DNA of 64,000 nt from Ruminococcaceae bacterium YAD3003 (GTDB lineage: Bacteria > Bacillota > Clostridia > Saccharofermentanales > Saccharofermentanaceae), in the NCBI GenBank assembly GCA_900107185.1, contig FNPA01000003.1:62001-126000 (forward strand), read 5' to 3'. The translations under genes were made by a program, and so were the position numbers. Positions within the stretch are counted from its first letter, which is position 1; every line of letters begins with the position of its first letter. Positions 18,374 to 27,314 of the stretch are shown here, piece after piece. A model generated the notes under the pieces. The model searched no databases, was not told the origin of the DNA, and saw only the letters and a list, made by a program, of their open reading frames with translations.

Positions 18374-19711
18374 ATGAGTGAAAAAGGACACAGACATTAC
18401 AGACTGAGCGGCTCCCAGACCATACTTCTGGGCTTTGTTATATTGATATTGGCAGGAGCCGTTCTCCTTATGCTTCCTATCTCATCAAGGAGCGGAGAAT
18501 GGACAGGATTTATTGATGCGCTCTTTACTTCCGCTTCAGCCAGCTGTGTTACCGGCCTTGTCGTTTACGATACATGGTCTCATTGGAATTGGTTCGGCCA
18601 GCTCATCATTCTCTCACTTATTCAGATCGGCGGTATGGGTGTAGTTACCATGACTACTATCCTGAGCAGAATAGTCGGAAGAAAACTCGGACTTCAGGCC
18701 AGAGCCACTATGCAGGAAGCTGTTTCTGCACCTAACTTAAGCGAAGTCCTGAAATACACAAAGTTCATTTGCATCGGCACAGTTATTTTCGAGCTGGCAG
18801 GAGCTGTGCTCATGTCCCCTGTTTTTATCGCCGAATACGGTCCTCTCAAAGGTATCTGGCTGTCGCTCTTCTCATCGATCTCTGCTTTCTGTAATGCAGG
18901 ATTCGATCTTAACGGAGAATACGGTCCGTTCTCATCCATGGTTCCTTACATGGATAACCCCCTTATCGTCATAGTTCTCGTAATACTTATCCTTACAGGC
19001 GGTCTGGGATTCCTTACATGGATGGATATTAAAAAGCACGGTCTTAAGTTCTATAAATACAGCACACAGAGCAAACTAATCATCTTCATGGAAATAGTAC
19101 TGGTCTTAGTACCAATGGTTTATCTGTGGTTTGGTGAGTACGAAGACCTGCCGTATGGCCAGAGATTTTTAGCTTCGCTGTTCCAGGCAGTAACACCTAG
19201 AACCGCAGGCTTCAACACCACAGACTATAATTCATTTTCTGATACCGGCGTCATTATAACAATAATCCTGATGCTGATAGGCGGTGCGCCCGGTTCTACC
19301 GCAGGCGGTATGAAGATCACAACTATTGCAATCCTGTTCTTCACCATGATCACCGTATTCAAACGTGAGAAATCACCTGCCATATTCAAACGCAGAATCA
19401 CTACCGAAGCCGTATACGGAGCGATCGCAGTATTCATGCTCGATGTAATGCTCGCTGTATTTGCTGCAATGGCAGTTTCAAGAATAGAGGGTGTCGGATA
19501 TCTCAAGGCTCTGTTTGAGACAGCTTCCGCAGTTGCTACCGTTGGTCTCTCAATGGGTATCACTCCTAGACTTACAATAGCATCAAAGATCATACTCATA
19601 GTCATAATGTATATTGGTCGTGTTGGCGGTCTGACGTTAGTCTTTGCTGCGATAACCAGAAGATCAACAGTTAATAAACAATATCCTGCAGATAACATAG
19701 CGGTCGGTTAA
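18374..19711 (+). CDS. ktrB: Potassium uptake channel subunit, TrkH/KtrB family
   Basis: 445-residue membrane protein with the four MPM repeats of the K+ transporter superfamily; filter-type segments are visible at SASASCVTGL (first repeat), SAFCNAGFDLNG (second), TPRTAGFNTTDYN (third) and SAVATVGLSMG (fourth), each with the central Gly. It forms the ion path of a Ktr system, gated by the RCK subunit encoded 22 bases downstream. A TATAAT box ends 6 bases before the ATG and there is no Shine-Dalgarno site at normal distance (AAAGG lies 14 bases away), so the mRNA may be leaderless. Without stoichiometry data, ktrB and trkH are interchangeable names. Confidence 0.93.
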   Translation: MSEKGHRHYRLSGSQTILLGFVILILAGAVLLMLPISSRSGEWTGFIDALFTSASASCVTGLVVYDTWSHWNWFGQLIILSLIQIGGMGVVTMTTILSRIVGRKLGLQARATMQEAVSAPNLSEVLKYTKFICIGTVIFELAGAVLMSPVFIAEYGPLKGIWLSLFSSISAFCNAGFDLNGEYGPFSSMVPYMDNPLIVIVLVILILTGGLGFLTWMDIKKHGLKFYKYSTQSKLIIFMEIVLVLVPMVYLWFGEYEDLPYGQRFLASLFQAVTPRTAGFNTTDYNSFSDTGVIITIILMLIGGAPGSTAGGMKITTIAILFFTMITVFKREKSPAIFKRRITTEAVYGAIAVFMLDVMLAVFAAMAVSRIEGVGYLKALFETASAVATVGLSMGITPRLTIASKIILIVIMYIGRVGGLTLVFAAITRRSTVNKQYPADNIAVG

Positions 19712-19733
19712 TCCGGCAGAAAGGAACTATTAT

Positions 19734-20387
19734 ATGAAGAGTGTACTCGTAATCGGAATCGGTCGTTTCGGCTATCATCTTATCGATCAGCTTAACAAAG
19801 CCGGCGATGAGATCATGGCTGTAGATTCTTCCGAAGAAAGAATAAATCCTGTTTTGGGAATGGTTACCAGTTCCTTGATCGGTGATGCAACAGATGAGAA
19901 TTTCATCAAGTCTTTGGGCGTATCAAATTTCGATGTATGCTTCGTTGCAATCGGTGACAAATTCCAGTCTTCATTGGAAACAACTTCACTTCTTAAAGAG
20001 AACGGCGCAAAGTACGTTGTTGCGAGAGCTTCACGTTCCGTTCAGGAGAAGTTCCTCTTAAGAAACGGCGCTGACTCTGTAGTCTTTCCCGAAAGACAGC
20101 TCGCAGAATGGTCAGCAATCCGTTACTGCTCAGCAACCGTCATCGACTATCTCGAATATCCCGGTGATTATTCCATTTTCGAAGTTAAAGTTCCGAAGGC
20201 ATGGATCGGCAAGAGCCTCGTTGACCTGGGAATCCGCAACAAACTCCATCTGAACATTTTATCGATCAGAAGAGACGGAAATCCGATTCTGGAGTTCCCT
20301 GCCGATATGGTATTCATGGAAGGTGATACGGTAACTGTTTTCGGTGCGGACAAGGATCTGAAAAAGCATCTGGATCTCAATTACTGA
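19734..20387 (+). CDS. ktrA: Ktr/Trk potassium channel regulatory subunit (RCK protein)
   Basis: 217 residues: N-terminal Rossmann fold (VLVIGIGRFGYHLIDQL, the GxGxxG nucleotide site at about 7-12; acidic residue in MAVDSSEE) and C-terminal TrkA_C domain from about 140 (LGIRNKLHLNILSIRRDG, EGDTVTVFGADKDL). One RCK unit, as in KtrA/KtrC, rather than the double unit of enteric TrkA. It assembles as a ring under the KtrB dimer and gates it with ATP/ADP or NAD(H). A GAAAGGAA site precedes the ATG. A strong hairpin terminator follows. Confidence 0.93.
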   Translation: MKSVLVIGIGRFGYHLIDQLNKAGDEIMAVDSSEERINPVLGMVTSSLIGDATDENFIKSLGVSNFDVCFVAIGDKFQSSLETTSLLKENGAKYVVARASRSVQEKFLLRNGADSVVFPERQLAEWSAIRYCSATVIDYLEYPGDYSIFEVKVPKAWIGKSLVDLGIRNKLHLNILSIRRDGNPILEFPADMVFMEGDTVTVFGADKDLKKHLDLNY

Positions 20388-20410
20388 TATAAGATTAATT
20401 TCAAACAACA

Positions 20411-20445
20411 AAAACGGCTCCCATAACGGAAGCCGTTTTTATTTT
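20411..20445. terminator. Bidirectional terminator between ktrA and ackA
   Basis: Arms AAAACGGCT (20411-20419) and AGCCGTTTT (20431-20439) with a T-run on the plus side and, read on the minus strand, a T-run after the other arm. It serves both converging genes. Confidence 0.9.
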
Positions 20446-20462
20446 GACTTATGTCACCCGAA

Positions 20463-21659
20463 TTATTTTACAAGTCTTTCTGTTTCCTGAGCAATTGCGA
20501 GCTCTTCGTTTGTAGGAATAACGCAAACTGTAACCTTTGATGAAGGCTTTGAAATGATTGCTTCCTTACCACGGAGACCATCGTTAGCTGCATCGTCGAA
20601 CTCAACACCCATGAACTCGAGGCCTTCGCACATAGCCTTTCTCATCTTGTCTGTGTTCTCGCCGATACCTGCTGTGAATACGATAACGTCAACACCTTCC
20701 ATAGCAGCAGCATAAGAACCGATGATCTTCTTACCCTGATATGCGAACATGTCGAGTGCGAGCTTAGCTCTGTCGTTGCCTTCATTAGCTGCCTTCTCGA
20801 GATCTCTGAAGTCTGAAGATACGCCTGAAACGCCCTGAACACCGCTCTTCTTGTTGAGGAGTGTATCCATCTCGTCAGGTGTAAGGTTCTCATTCTTCAT
20901 AAGGAAAGGAACGATAGCGTGATCGATATCACCTGTTCTTGTACCCATGCAGATACCTGCAAGAGGTGTAAGACCCATTGATGTATCCTGGCACTTGCCG
21001 TCCTTAACAGCTGCGAAAGAAGAACCATTGCCGAGGTGGCATGTGATGATCTTGAGATCCTCATACTTCTTGCCGAGGAAGTCAGCAACTCTGTGGCTTA
21101 CATAACGGTGGGATGTTCCGTGGAAACCGTAACGACGGATGTCATACTTCTCGGAAATCTCATAAGGAAGAGCATATGTGTAAGCCTTAGCGGGCATTGT
21201 CTGGTGGAATGCTGTATCGAATACTGCAACTTGAGGTGTGCCTGCAGGAAGAACATCTTCGCATGCCTCAATACCGATAAGGTTTGCAGGATTGTGAAGA
21301 GGGCCAAGAGGGAAGCAGTCTCTGATAACCTTCTTAACGTCATCATTAACGATAACTGACTCGCTGTAGTACTTACCGCCGTGGAGTACTCTGTGACCAA
21401 CAGCTGCGATCTCTGAAACGTCAGCGATAACACCGTGATCCTTATCTACGAGAGCGTCGAGGATCATTCTTACTGCTACCTTGTGGTCAGGCATGGGTTC
21501 TGTAGAAACGAACTCGTCCTTACCAGTGGGCTTGTATGTGAGCTTACCGTCGATTCCGATTCTCTCGGCATTACCCTTAGCGAGTACATCACCTGTATCG
21601 ACATCGAAAAGCTGGAACTTTGCTGATGAGCTTCCGCAATTGATTACTAAAATCTTCAT
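20463..21659 (-). CDS. ackA: Acetate kinase
   Basis: 398 residues, full family length. Motifs: [14 protein letters not shown] at the start, [37 protein letters not shown] and FTAGIGENT near the end. It converts acetyl phosphate and ADP to acetate and ATP, the energy-yielding last step of acetate fermentation. It lies 38 bases after pta and shares its promoter. The terminator at 20411-20445 closes the unit. Confidence 0.98.
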   Translation of the reverse strand: MKILVINCGSSSAKFQLFDVDTGDVLAKGNAERIGIDGKLTYKPTGKDEFVSTEPMPDHKVAVRMILDALVDKDHGVIADVSEIAAVGHRVLHGGKYYSESVIVNDDVKKVIRDCFPLGPLHNPANLIGIEACEDVLPAGTPQVAVFDTAFHQTMPAKAYTYALPYEISEKYDIRRYGFHGTSHRYVSHRVADFLGKKYEDLKIITCHLGNGSSFAAVKDGKCQDTSMGLTPLAGICMGTRTGDIDHAIVPFLMKNENLTPDEMDTLLNKKSGVQGVSGVSSDFRDLEKAANEGNDRAKLALDMFAYQGKKIIGSYAAAMEGVDVIVFTAGIGENTDKMRKAMCEGLEFMGVEFDDAANDGLRGKEAIISKPSSKVTVCVIPTNEELAIAQETERLVK

Positions 21660-21697
21660 TAGACTGTTTCTCCTGTCTTTAAGTTATCTTATCTGAA

Positions 21698-22786
21698 TCA
21701 GCCCTGTGCCTGAGCCTGAACTGCTGTAATAGCAACTGTACCAACGATATCGTCAGCATTGCATCCTCTGGAGAGGTCGTTTACAGGGAGAGCGAGACCC
21801 TGGAGAACCGGTCCGTAAGCAGGAGCCTTTGCAAGTCTCTGAACGAGCTTGTAGCCGATGTTACCTGCTTCGAGTGAAGGGAATACCAATGTGTTAGCGT
21901 GGCCTGCAACCGGTGATCCGGGAGCCTTGAGCTGGCCTACTTCTTCAACGAGAGCTGCGTCGAGCTGGAGCTCACCGTCAACTACGAGATCAGGATACTT
22001 TTCCTTTGCGATCTTAACAGCGTTGGAAACCTTATCAACGTCAGCGTGCTTTGCTGAACCGTATGAAGAATATGAGAGCATAGCAACCTTTGCAGGAGCG
22101 CCGATGAACTGCTCGAAAGACTCAGCAGAGAGCTTAGCGATCTCAGCGAGCTTAGCAGAATCTACGTCTGTGTTAACTGCGCAGTCAGCGAAAATGAAGA
22201 GTCCGTGCTCACCGAGGTCGCAGTTAGGAACGTCCATAAGGAAGAAGCCTGATACGGAAGAAATTCCGGGCTTTGTCTTAAGGAGCTGGAGTGCAGGAAG
22301 AATTGTGTTACCTGTTGAGTGGCAAGCACCTGAAACAGCACCGTCAGCATCACCGCACTTGCACATAAGACATGCATAGTACATGTAATCTGAATTCATC
22401 TTCTCTTCAGCCTTCTCAGGTGTGATGCCCTTCTTCTGTGCATCAGCGATAAGAGCATTTGTCTCTTCCTCAGAGAGGCCCTTCTTCTCAGCCTTCTTCT
22501 TAGCTGCAGCTACCATAGTGTCTACACCACGGAGCTCAACGAACTTATCAATATATTTCTGCTTGTTGGGATCGTTAAAAGGATCAACTAATGTTGCGCC
22601 TGTAATATCAAAACCTTCGGAATTCTTAGCAATCTCTTCGGGTGTTCCGATGATGATGAGATTAGCCATATCTGCCTTAAGGATCTTCTCGGCAGCCTCA
22701 AATGTTCTCTTGTCCATGGACTCAGGAAGAACGATAGTCTTCTTGTCAGCTTTCGCTCTAGCCATGATGTCATCAATAAAAGCCAT
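21698..22786 (-). CDS. pta: Phosphate acetyltransferase
   Basis: 362 residues, the short Pta class without the N-terminal P-loop regulatory domain of enterobacterial enzymes. Signatures: KTIVLPESMDKRTFEAAEKI, CKCGDADGAVSGACHSTGNT, GLALPVNDLSRGCNADDIV. It turns acetyl-CoA and phosphate into acetyl phosphate for AckA. The ATG follows a GGAGAT site. A good promoter (22852-22824) stands directly upstream, so pta-ackA is its own operon. Confidence 0.97.
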   Translation of the reverse strand: MAFIDDIMARAKADKKTIVLPESMDKRTFEAAEKILKADMANLIIIGTPEEIAKNSEGFDITGATLVDPFNDPNKQKYIDKFVELRGVDTMVAAAKKKAEKKGLSEEETNALIADAQKKGITPEKAEEKMNSDYMYYACLMCKCGDADGAVSGACHSTGNTILPALQLLKTKPGISSVSGFFLMDVPNCDLGEHGLFIFADCAVNTDVDSAKLAEIAKLSAESFEQFIGAPAKVAMLSYSSYGSAKHADVDKVSNAVKIAKEKYPDLVVDGELQLDAALVEEVGQLKAPGSPVAGHANTLVFPSLEAGNIGYKLVQRLAKAPAYGPVLQGLALPVNDLSRGCNADDIVGTVAITAVQAQAQG

Positions 22787-22823
22787 ATATATTTATCTCC
22801 TTCTGGAATTTTTAGTCGACAAA

Positions 22824-22852
22824 AGTATACTCGTAAACCCTTACTATTTCAA
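22824..22852 (-). promoter_or_regulatory. Promoter of pta-ackA
   Basis: TTGAAA (22852-22847), 17-base spacer, TATACT (22829-22824) on the minus strand, about 37 bases before the pta start. Confidence 0.8.
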
Positions 22853-22867
22853 TTAATAAAGGATTAA

Positions 22868-24220
22868 TTAAGAAGTAGAGAGTCTCGTGTTCAAATTCTC
22901 CCTGGAATAGAAGACATATCTGTCATTTTCTTCCCTGAAGATCATGTAGAGAGCCGGGCTCGTCGATTTGGTTGCAACCCTCTTGCCGAGAGTATCAGCC
23001 AGCCTCTCATAAAGGTCCTTATCGCCCATCAAATACGCTGTCATAAGGCCGTCCGCATAAGCGTTAACTGCTTCTCTTCCGGTATAATTGCCGGTCAAGA
23101 TGACATACTCGGTATAGATCCTTCCGCTATTCATCACCATTTCCTTGAACTGGGAATAAGATGCATTGTCGAGCTCGCCGACCTCAGCGAGATTTCTCAT
23201 AGTTTTGATGTTATGCGTAATATCGAAGGCACCGGTATTTCTTCCGCTGTAAACATAATCTCCGCAATCCATCGTACCTGAAGTGGCATAGGCATAGAAT
23301 GAGTATCCCGAACCTGCAAATCCATCTTTGACTGCCTTAAGGGCCCTGTCATATGAACCTTCCGGTAAAATGCCGTTAGTCTCGAGATCTCTTATCAGTT
23401 TGAGTTTGATGTTCGAGAGCAATACGCCCTCAATATCTTCTTCGATTACTTCTCTCTCGGTATCGACACCGTCAACATCTCCGGTGATCGTTCCGTAAGC
23501 CTGCTCTAATGAACCCTCGTCACCTTCTTCGATGCTGCTCGTATCTTCAAGACTTACATAGAGTGATTCAGCATACTTAGCTACTGAGATCATTTCAGTA
23601 TTGAGTTTTCCTTCGTTATCGAAAAGAATTCCCGCCAAATGACAGATTTCCTTGTAGTCATCGTCATTTCCATATGCACCGTAATATTCCATCATGGCAT
23701 CGAGCCATTCGATGGAGGCTGACATCGTAATCAATTCTTCCGGAGTCTTTGAAGTATCTGAATAGACATATGTCCTGTACGCTCCGTCTGACAATCTGAA
23801 ACGCTTGATTACTTCTTCTTTGAGACTGATCGCATTGGCTCTGTCGCCTGCTCTGACATAACATTTAAGGAGCAGTGCCTGATCACCTAATTCATAGACA
23901 CCGGAATTCTCAGCTTCCTGTGAAACCAGTCTTCCCGCGATCGTATAAGACGTAGCGATCAGTATACCGTCTCCGCCTTTTTCAACTCCAAGTCTTTTTG
24001 TTCTTGAGAACAGGTAATCGCTGACAATGTTATTATCTGCAGCTACGTCGCTCCACTCGTGGCCTACTCTCGCAGGTGAAGACAGTTTGAGCTTCGAACC
24101 GCCTCCGATCCTTCCTGTATAAATCAGATAGAAGATGGTTGCGCCCAGAGCCAGCGCGATAATTATCGCTGCCGTTACAACCTTACCGATACCTATCTCT
24201 GCTATTGACCTGCGTTGCAT
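22868..24220 (-). CDS. Uncharacterised signal-anchored extracytoplasmic protein
   Basis: 450 residues. One N-terminal membrane anchor (about 12-33) and a large external, mostly helical domain that I cannot assign with confidence. Features such as ATSYTIAGRLVSQEA, SASIEWLDAMMEYYGAYG and a late YVILTGNYTGREAVNAYADG resemble the alternating helices of an alpha/alpha-toroid (six-hairpin) fold, as in GH8-type glycosidases. An acidic segment (EEGDEGSLEQAY onward, about 228-255) interrupts it. I see no clear catalytic pair, so the fold is a guess. It is divergent from tmcAL with only 68 bases between the starts. Confidence 0.7.
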   Translation of the reverse strand: MQRRSIAEIGIGKVVTAAIIIALALGATIFYLIYTGRIGGGSKLKLSSPARVGHEWSDVAADNNIVSDYLFSRTKRLGVEKGGDGILIATSYTIAGRLVSQEAENSGVYELGDQALLLKCYVRAGDRANAISLKEEVIKRFRLSDGAYRTYVYSDTSKTPEELITMSASIEWLDAMMEYYGAYGNDDDYKEICHLAGILFDNEGKLNTEMISVAKYAESLYVSLEDTSSIEEGDEGSLEQAYGTITGDVDGVDTEREVIEEDIEGVLLSNIKLKLIRDLETNGILPEGSYDRALKAVKDGFAGSGYSFYAYATSGTMDCGDYVYSGRNTGAFDITHNIKTMRNLAEVGELDNASYSQFKEMVMNSGRIYTEYVILTGNYTGREAVNAYADGLMTAYLMGDKDLYERLADTLGKRVATKSTSPALYMIFREENDRYVFYSRENLNTRLSTS

Positions 24221-24264
24221 ATTCTCTGCCTTATGAAATATAATCTTTACGATAAAAGATTATA
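24215..24264 (+). promoter_or_regulatory. Overlapping divergent promoters with palindromic -10 region
   Basis: For tmcAL: TTGCAT (24215-24220), 18-base spacer, TATAAT (24239-24244). The -10 is one arm of a perfect 10-base inverted repeat (24239-24248 and 24255-24264); the other arm reads TATAAT on the minus strand (24264-24259) and can serve the gene at 22868-24220, whose -35 is weak. The two start sites would be almost at the same base. Confidence 0.6.
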
Positions 24265-24288
24265 CCAAAAGCAGAGGATTTACTTAAA

Positions 24289-25578
24289 TTGCGGGTTATA
24301 GGAATAATTGCGGAATTTAATCCATTTCATAACGGTCACGCGTACCTGATCAAGAAGGCCCGCGAGATCGTAAATGACCCAAGGGCCATCGTTATGCCTG
24401 TTATGTCAGGTTTCTATACCCAGAGAGGCCTCCCTGCAATCTGTCCTCCGGATGTGCGCGCCAGACAGGCATTAATGTGTGGAGCAGATCTCGTCATCGA
24501 ACTCCCTTTTAGTTTTTCCTGCGCGCCCTCTTCAAGATTTGCCGAAGGAGCGGTATCCGAACTCGTTTCAACAGGAGTTGTGACCGATATCGCATTCGGC
24601 GTCGACACTGATGACATCGAGCTCCTTAAGAAACTTGCCGATACAGGTTTTGAAGATAACGAATCATTCAATAATAAGCTTAATGAATTACTTTCGACAG
24701 GCATGAGTTTTCCTCAGGCCAGAGCAGCAGCACTCAAGGAATTTGCAGCTTCTGAAAATATAACCGGAGACATTGATTCGGCGGTCTCGAGTCCCAATTC
24801 GATCCTGGCTCTGGATTATCTGCTGGCACTTAAAAAGATCGACAAGAAAAACAGGATCAATGTGATCATGATCAGGCGTGAAGGCGAAGGATATCACTCT
24901 TCTGAACTTAACGGTGATCTGGTCAGTGCGACTTCCATAAGACAGGCTGTCTCATCAACTGCGCCGCATTTCAGCCAGTCAGCTATCGCAACCAAATTAA
25001 ACGGACACATGCCCGACCTCTCACTCGGAGTAATGCTGTCTGCCGCATCTTCCGGCAAATTCAGATTTCCTGATTATGTGGACTATATCAGAAGTGCAAT
25101 CCTCACCGCGAACGCTTCTGCTTCACTGGACAGCATTGCATATATGAGTGATGACTTATCCGGCTACATCAAAAACTTCGCATCAGATATCAGACCCGAT
25201 ACGATCTCTGACTCTGACCATGACCTGAAAACTTTCGAGAGTAAGATATCAACGAAGAGATATACATTATCCAGAATCCAGCGTGCTCTGGCCAGCATGA
25301 TGGCAGGACAGGATGCTTCTTATCTTGAGATAAAAAGGCCGCCGTATATCAGAGTGCTCGGGTTCAATTCCGAAGGAAAGTATTGTCTTAAGATCATGGG
25401 GAAATGCTCAAAGATTCCGGTAATCAACAGACCTTCTGATTGTCTGGAACTCCAGTCGGACAACGAATCACTTAAGAAGATATTTGAACTTGATATGCGT
25501 GCTGCAGCCATAGGGTGGAATCTCTACGGCAAAGACATCGCTTCAGAATGGGAATCAATCCCGGTAATTGTGAAGTAA
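24289..25578 (+). CDS. tmcAL: tRNA(Met) cytidine acetate ligase
   Basis: 429-residue nucleotidyltransferase-fold protein (formerly YlbM). VIGIIAEFNPFHNGHAYLI holds the HxGH nucleotide motif at residues 14-17, and VMPVMSGFYTQRGLPAI follows as in the family. TmcAL activates acetate with ATP and makes N4-acetylcytidine at the wobble base of elongator tRNA-Met. The translation start is a TTG at 24289 with GAGG 11 bases upstream. It uses acetate, the end product of the nearby pta-ackA operon, though it is transcribed the other way. Family length and motifs are normal. Confidence 0.92.
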   Translation: MRVIGIIAEFNPFHNGHAYLIKKAREIVNDPRAIVMPVMSGFYTQRGLPAICPPDVRARQALMCGADLVIELPFSFSCAPSSRFAEGAVSELVSTGVVTDIAFGVDTDDIELLKKLADTGFEDNESFNNKLNELLSTGMSFPQARAAALKEFAASENITGDIDSAVSSPNSILALDYLLALKKIDKKNRINVIMIRREGEGYHSSELNGDLVSATSIRQAVSSTAPHFSQSAIATKLNGHMPDLSLGVMLSAASSGKFRFPDYVDYIRSAILTANASASLDSIAYMSDDLSGYIKNFASDIRPDTISDSDHDLKTFESKISTKRYTLSRIQRALASMMAGQDASYLEIKRPPYIRVLGFNSEGKYCLKIMGKCSKIPVINRPSDCLELQSDNESLKKIFELDMRAAAIGWNLYGKDIASEWESIPVIVK

Positions 25579-25609
25579 TCACAACAGTTAGAAAAAATAA
25601 GCAGAACAA

Positions 25610-25640
25610 AGCCGTCCGCCGGAAATTCCGACAGACGGCT
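25610..25640 (-). terminator. Terminator of rpsT
   Basis: Arms of 7 bases (25610-25616 and 25634-25640) with a second inner stem. Read on the minus strand it is followed by a broken T-run. It may also end tmcAL from the other side, though no T-run follows on plus. Confidence 0.6.
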
Positions 25641-25665
25641 GATTAATCTCAACTTAAATAGTTAA

Positions 25666-25926
25666 TTAAGCCTTAGCAGCGTTAGCAGCCTTAGCGAGTC
25701 TGGACTTTGTTCTGGAAGCTGCATTCTTGCTCATGTGGCCCTTAGCAGCAGCCTGATCCAATGCCTTCTGTGTAGACTTGATTGTAGCATCAAGATTCTC
25801 GCCGTTAGCGATATCAGCCTTTGCCTTCTTAACAGTTGTGCGGATAGCACTCTTCTTGCTCTTATTGGCAGCAGCCTTCTTCTCGGAAACGCTTACACGC
25901 TTGATAGCTGATTTAATATTAGGCAT
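25666..25926 (-). CDS. rpsT: 30S ribosomal protein S20
   Basis: 86 residues, lysine- and alanine-rich, matching S20: MPNIKSAIKRVSVSEKKAAA at the start and HMSKNAASRTKSRLAKA near the end. It binds 16S rRNA early in 30S assembly. It has a good ribosome site (AAAGGAG) and its own promoter inside the end of the upstream methyltransferase gene, so it is probably expressed by itself. Confidence 0.98.
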   Translation of the reverse strand: MPNIKSAIKRVSVSEKKAAANKSKKSAIRTTVKKAKADIANGENLDATIKSTQKALDQAAAKGHMSKNAASRTKSRLAKAANAAKA

Positions 25927-25969
25927 CTTTATTCTCCTTTTTAGAGTTATATCTTCAAATTACCGAAGA

Positions 25970-25998
25970 ATTGTATCACGATTGATTTTTATTAGCAA
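25970..25998 (-). promoter_or_regulatory. Promoter of rpsT
   Basis: TTGCTA (25998-25993), 17-base spacer, TACAAT (25975-25970) on the minus strand. The -35 overlaps the stop end of the SpoU-family gene. Confidence 0.75.
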
Positions 25999-26708
25999 GC
26001 CTTTGTTGCTTCATAAAGTCCTATACTTGCAGCAATTGTAATATTAAGGCTGTCAATATTGTCCGAATGCTCGATTCTTATGGGTTGACCAATGTCTTTG
26101 AAGGCCGGACCGAGACCTGTCGCCTCATTTCCCATAATGAGTGAAAAGGGCTTATTTATCTTGGTTTGCTGCAATATGGTACTGCCGTCCAACATGAACG
26201 GATAAAGGTTATTGCCGGGAAATCTCTTCTGATAGTCTTCGAACTTCTCGAAAACTTCGATTCTCACACTTGCGCATGCTCCCATCGAAGCTCTGATCGT
26301 TTTGGGATCACACGGATCAGCTGCCTTCTTCCCTACTATGGCAATGTTCTTAACACCAAATCCCAGACAACTCCTTACGATAGTTCCGAGATTACCGCAA
26401 TTTGAAGGGTCAACCAGAACCATATGGTTGCCATCGGTGATCGGAGTTTGTTTCTTCTCTATCACACAGATAACAAAGCAATTCTCCTTTTTTGAGAGGA
26501 TGTTGAAAGGCTTTGCTTCAACAGAAACGGGGATATCATTTGCGCAGATTGATTTTATCTTCGATATAGTCTCTTCCGATCTGAAATCGGGATGAAGGAT
26601 AATGGCCTTAACAGCCTCCTTGTTCTTGAGGAGATATTCCATAGCGATCGTCGCTCCCAATCCGTAAGTATATGGATTTTCGCGCTTATAACTTGTTACT
26701 TTAATCAA
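25992..26708 (-). CDS. SpoU/TrmH-family RNA 2'-O-methyltransferase
   Basis: 238 residues. The three SPOUT motifs are present: VDPSNCGNLGTIVRSCLGFG (motif 1), LIMGNEATGLGP (motif 2) and DSLNITIAASIGLYEA (motif 3, forming the AdoMet-binding trefoil knot). The N-terminal part is short (about 100 residues) and matches the substrate-binding domain of RlmB/TsnR-like proteins only loosely, so the target RNA (23S rRNA or tRNA) cannot be named. The C-terminus ends soon after motif 3, which is normal. Confidence 0.9.
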   Translation of the reverse strand: MIKVTSYKRENPYTYGLGATIAMEYLLKNKEAVKAIILHPDFRSEETISKIKSICANDIPVSVEAKPFNILSKKENCFVICVIEKKQTPITDGNHMVLVDPSNCGNLGTIVRSCLGFGVKNIAIVGKKAADPCDPKTIRASMGACASVRIEVFEKFEDYQKRFPGNNLYPFMLDGSTILQQTKINKPFSLIMGNEATGLGPAFKDIGQPIRIEHSDNIDSLNITIAASIGLYEATKAC

Positions 26709-26824
26709 GATGTTTTCTCCTTGTTTTTGTTAATTATATGTTATTATAACTAACGGGGGGATTCTTTTCTTTATTTGCCCACCCGTATAGCGCTATATTT
26801 TTTTCAGTAAAGGAGCAATTTACT

Positions 26825-27115
26825 ATGGCAGACAATCAAAACACATCTGAGCAGCTTCCCGCTAACGCTAAGTTGTTCTCCATCCTTTCTTACGTTGGAC
26901 TTCTCTGGCTCTTGGGCCTCTTGATCACACCTGAGAAGAATTCACCCTATGTAAGACATCATGTTAACAATGGTATCATCGTATGCATCATGGACTGCAT
27001 CCCTGTAGTTTGCATTTTCGCTTGGGTATGCATGATCATGGGTATCATCGCTGCAGCTAAGAATCAGTACTTCACACTTCCTATCATCGGCGATAAGATC
27101 AAGATCGTTAAGTAA
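26825..27115 (+). CDS. Small DUF4870-like membrane protein
   Basis: 96 residues. Starts with a polar stretch, then SILSYVGLLWLLGLL, a loop with PYVRHHVNNGI, and a second long hydrophobic region (about 46-76). The pattern of a helix, then a conserved RxHxxN-type loop, then paired helices matches DUF4870/DUF4389-like small membrane proteins. Function unknown. AAAGGAG precedes the ATG at proper distance and a terminator closes it, so it is monocistronic. Confidence 0.8.
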   Translation: MADNQNTSEQLPANAKLFSILSYVGLLWLLGLLITPEKNSPYVRHHVNNGIIVCIMDCIPVVCIFAWVCMIMGIIAAAKNQYFTLPIIGDKIKIVK

Positions 27116-27137
27116 TAAAATACTAAACTGTTTTATA

Positions 27138-27168
27138 AACCCGCATCAGAAATGGTGCGGGTTATTTT
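27138..27168 (+). terminator. Terminator of the DUF4870-like gene
   Basis: AACCCGCA (27138-27145) pairs with TGCGGGTT (27156-27163), followed by six T. Confidence 0.9.
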
Positions 27169-27224
27169 TTGCTCTGAGATTTATTACTAACGAAAATAAT
27201 TTAATGTTTATCATTAAAAAGTTG

Positions 27225-27253
27225 TTGACAAAGATAAAATCGCATTGTAGTAT
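27225..27253 (+). promoter_or_regulatory. Promoter of the DUF2975-XRE operon
   Basis: Consensus TTGACA (27225-27230), 17-base spacer, TAGTAT (27248-27253). It lies inside the upstream extension of the reading frame, which shows that translation begins at ATG 27315 and not at ATG 27204. Confidence 0.85.
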
Positions 27254-27314
27254 ATGGCCATCAGGAACAAGGGATCCTAATATGCATTTACCTGAGGATA
27301 AGGAGATTAATTAT

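Noticed and set aside
22868-24220. Glycoside hydrolase family 8 assignment
   Set aside because: Helical periodicity is suggestive, but no catalytic Glu/Asp pattern could be recognised.
27204-27314. Upstream extension of the DUF2975 reading frame
   Set aside because: It contains a consensus promoter and lacks a ribosome site; ATG 27315 has both in the right order.
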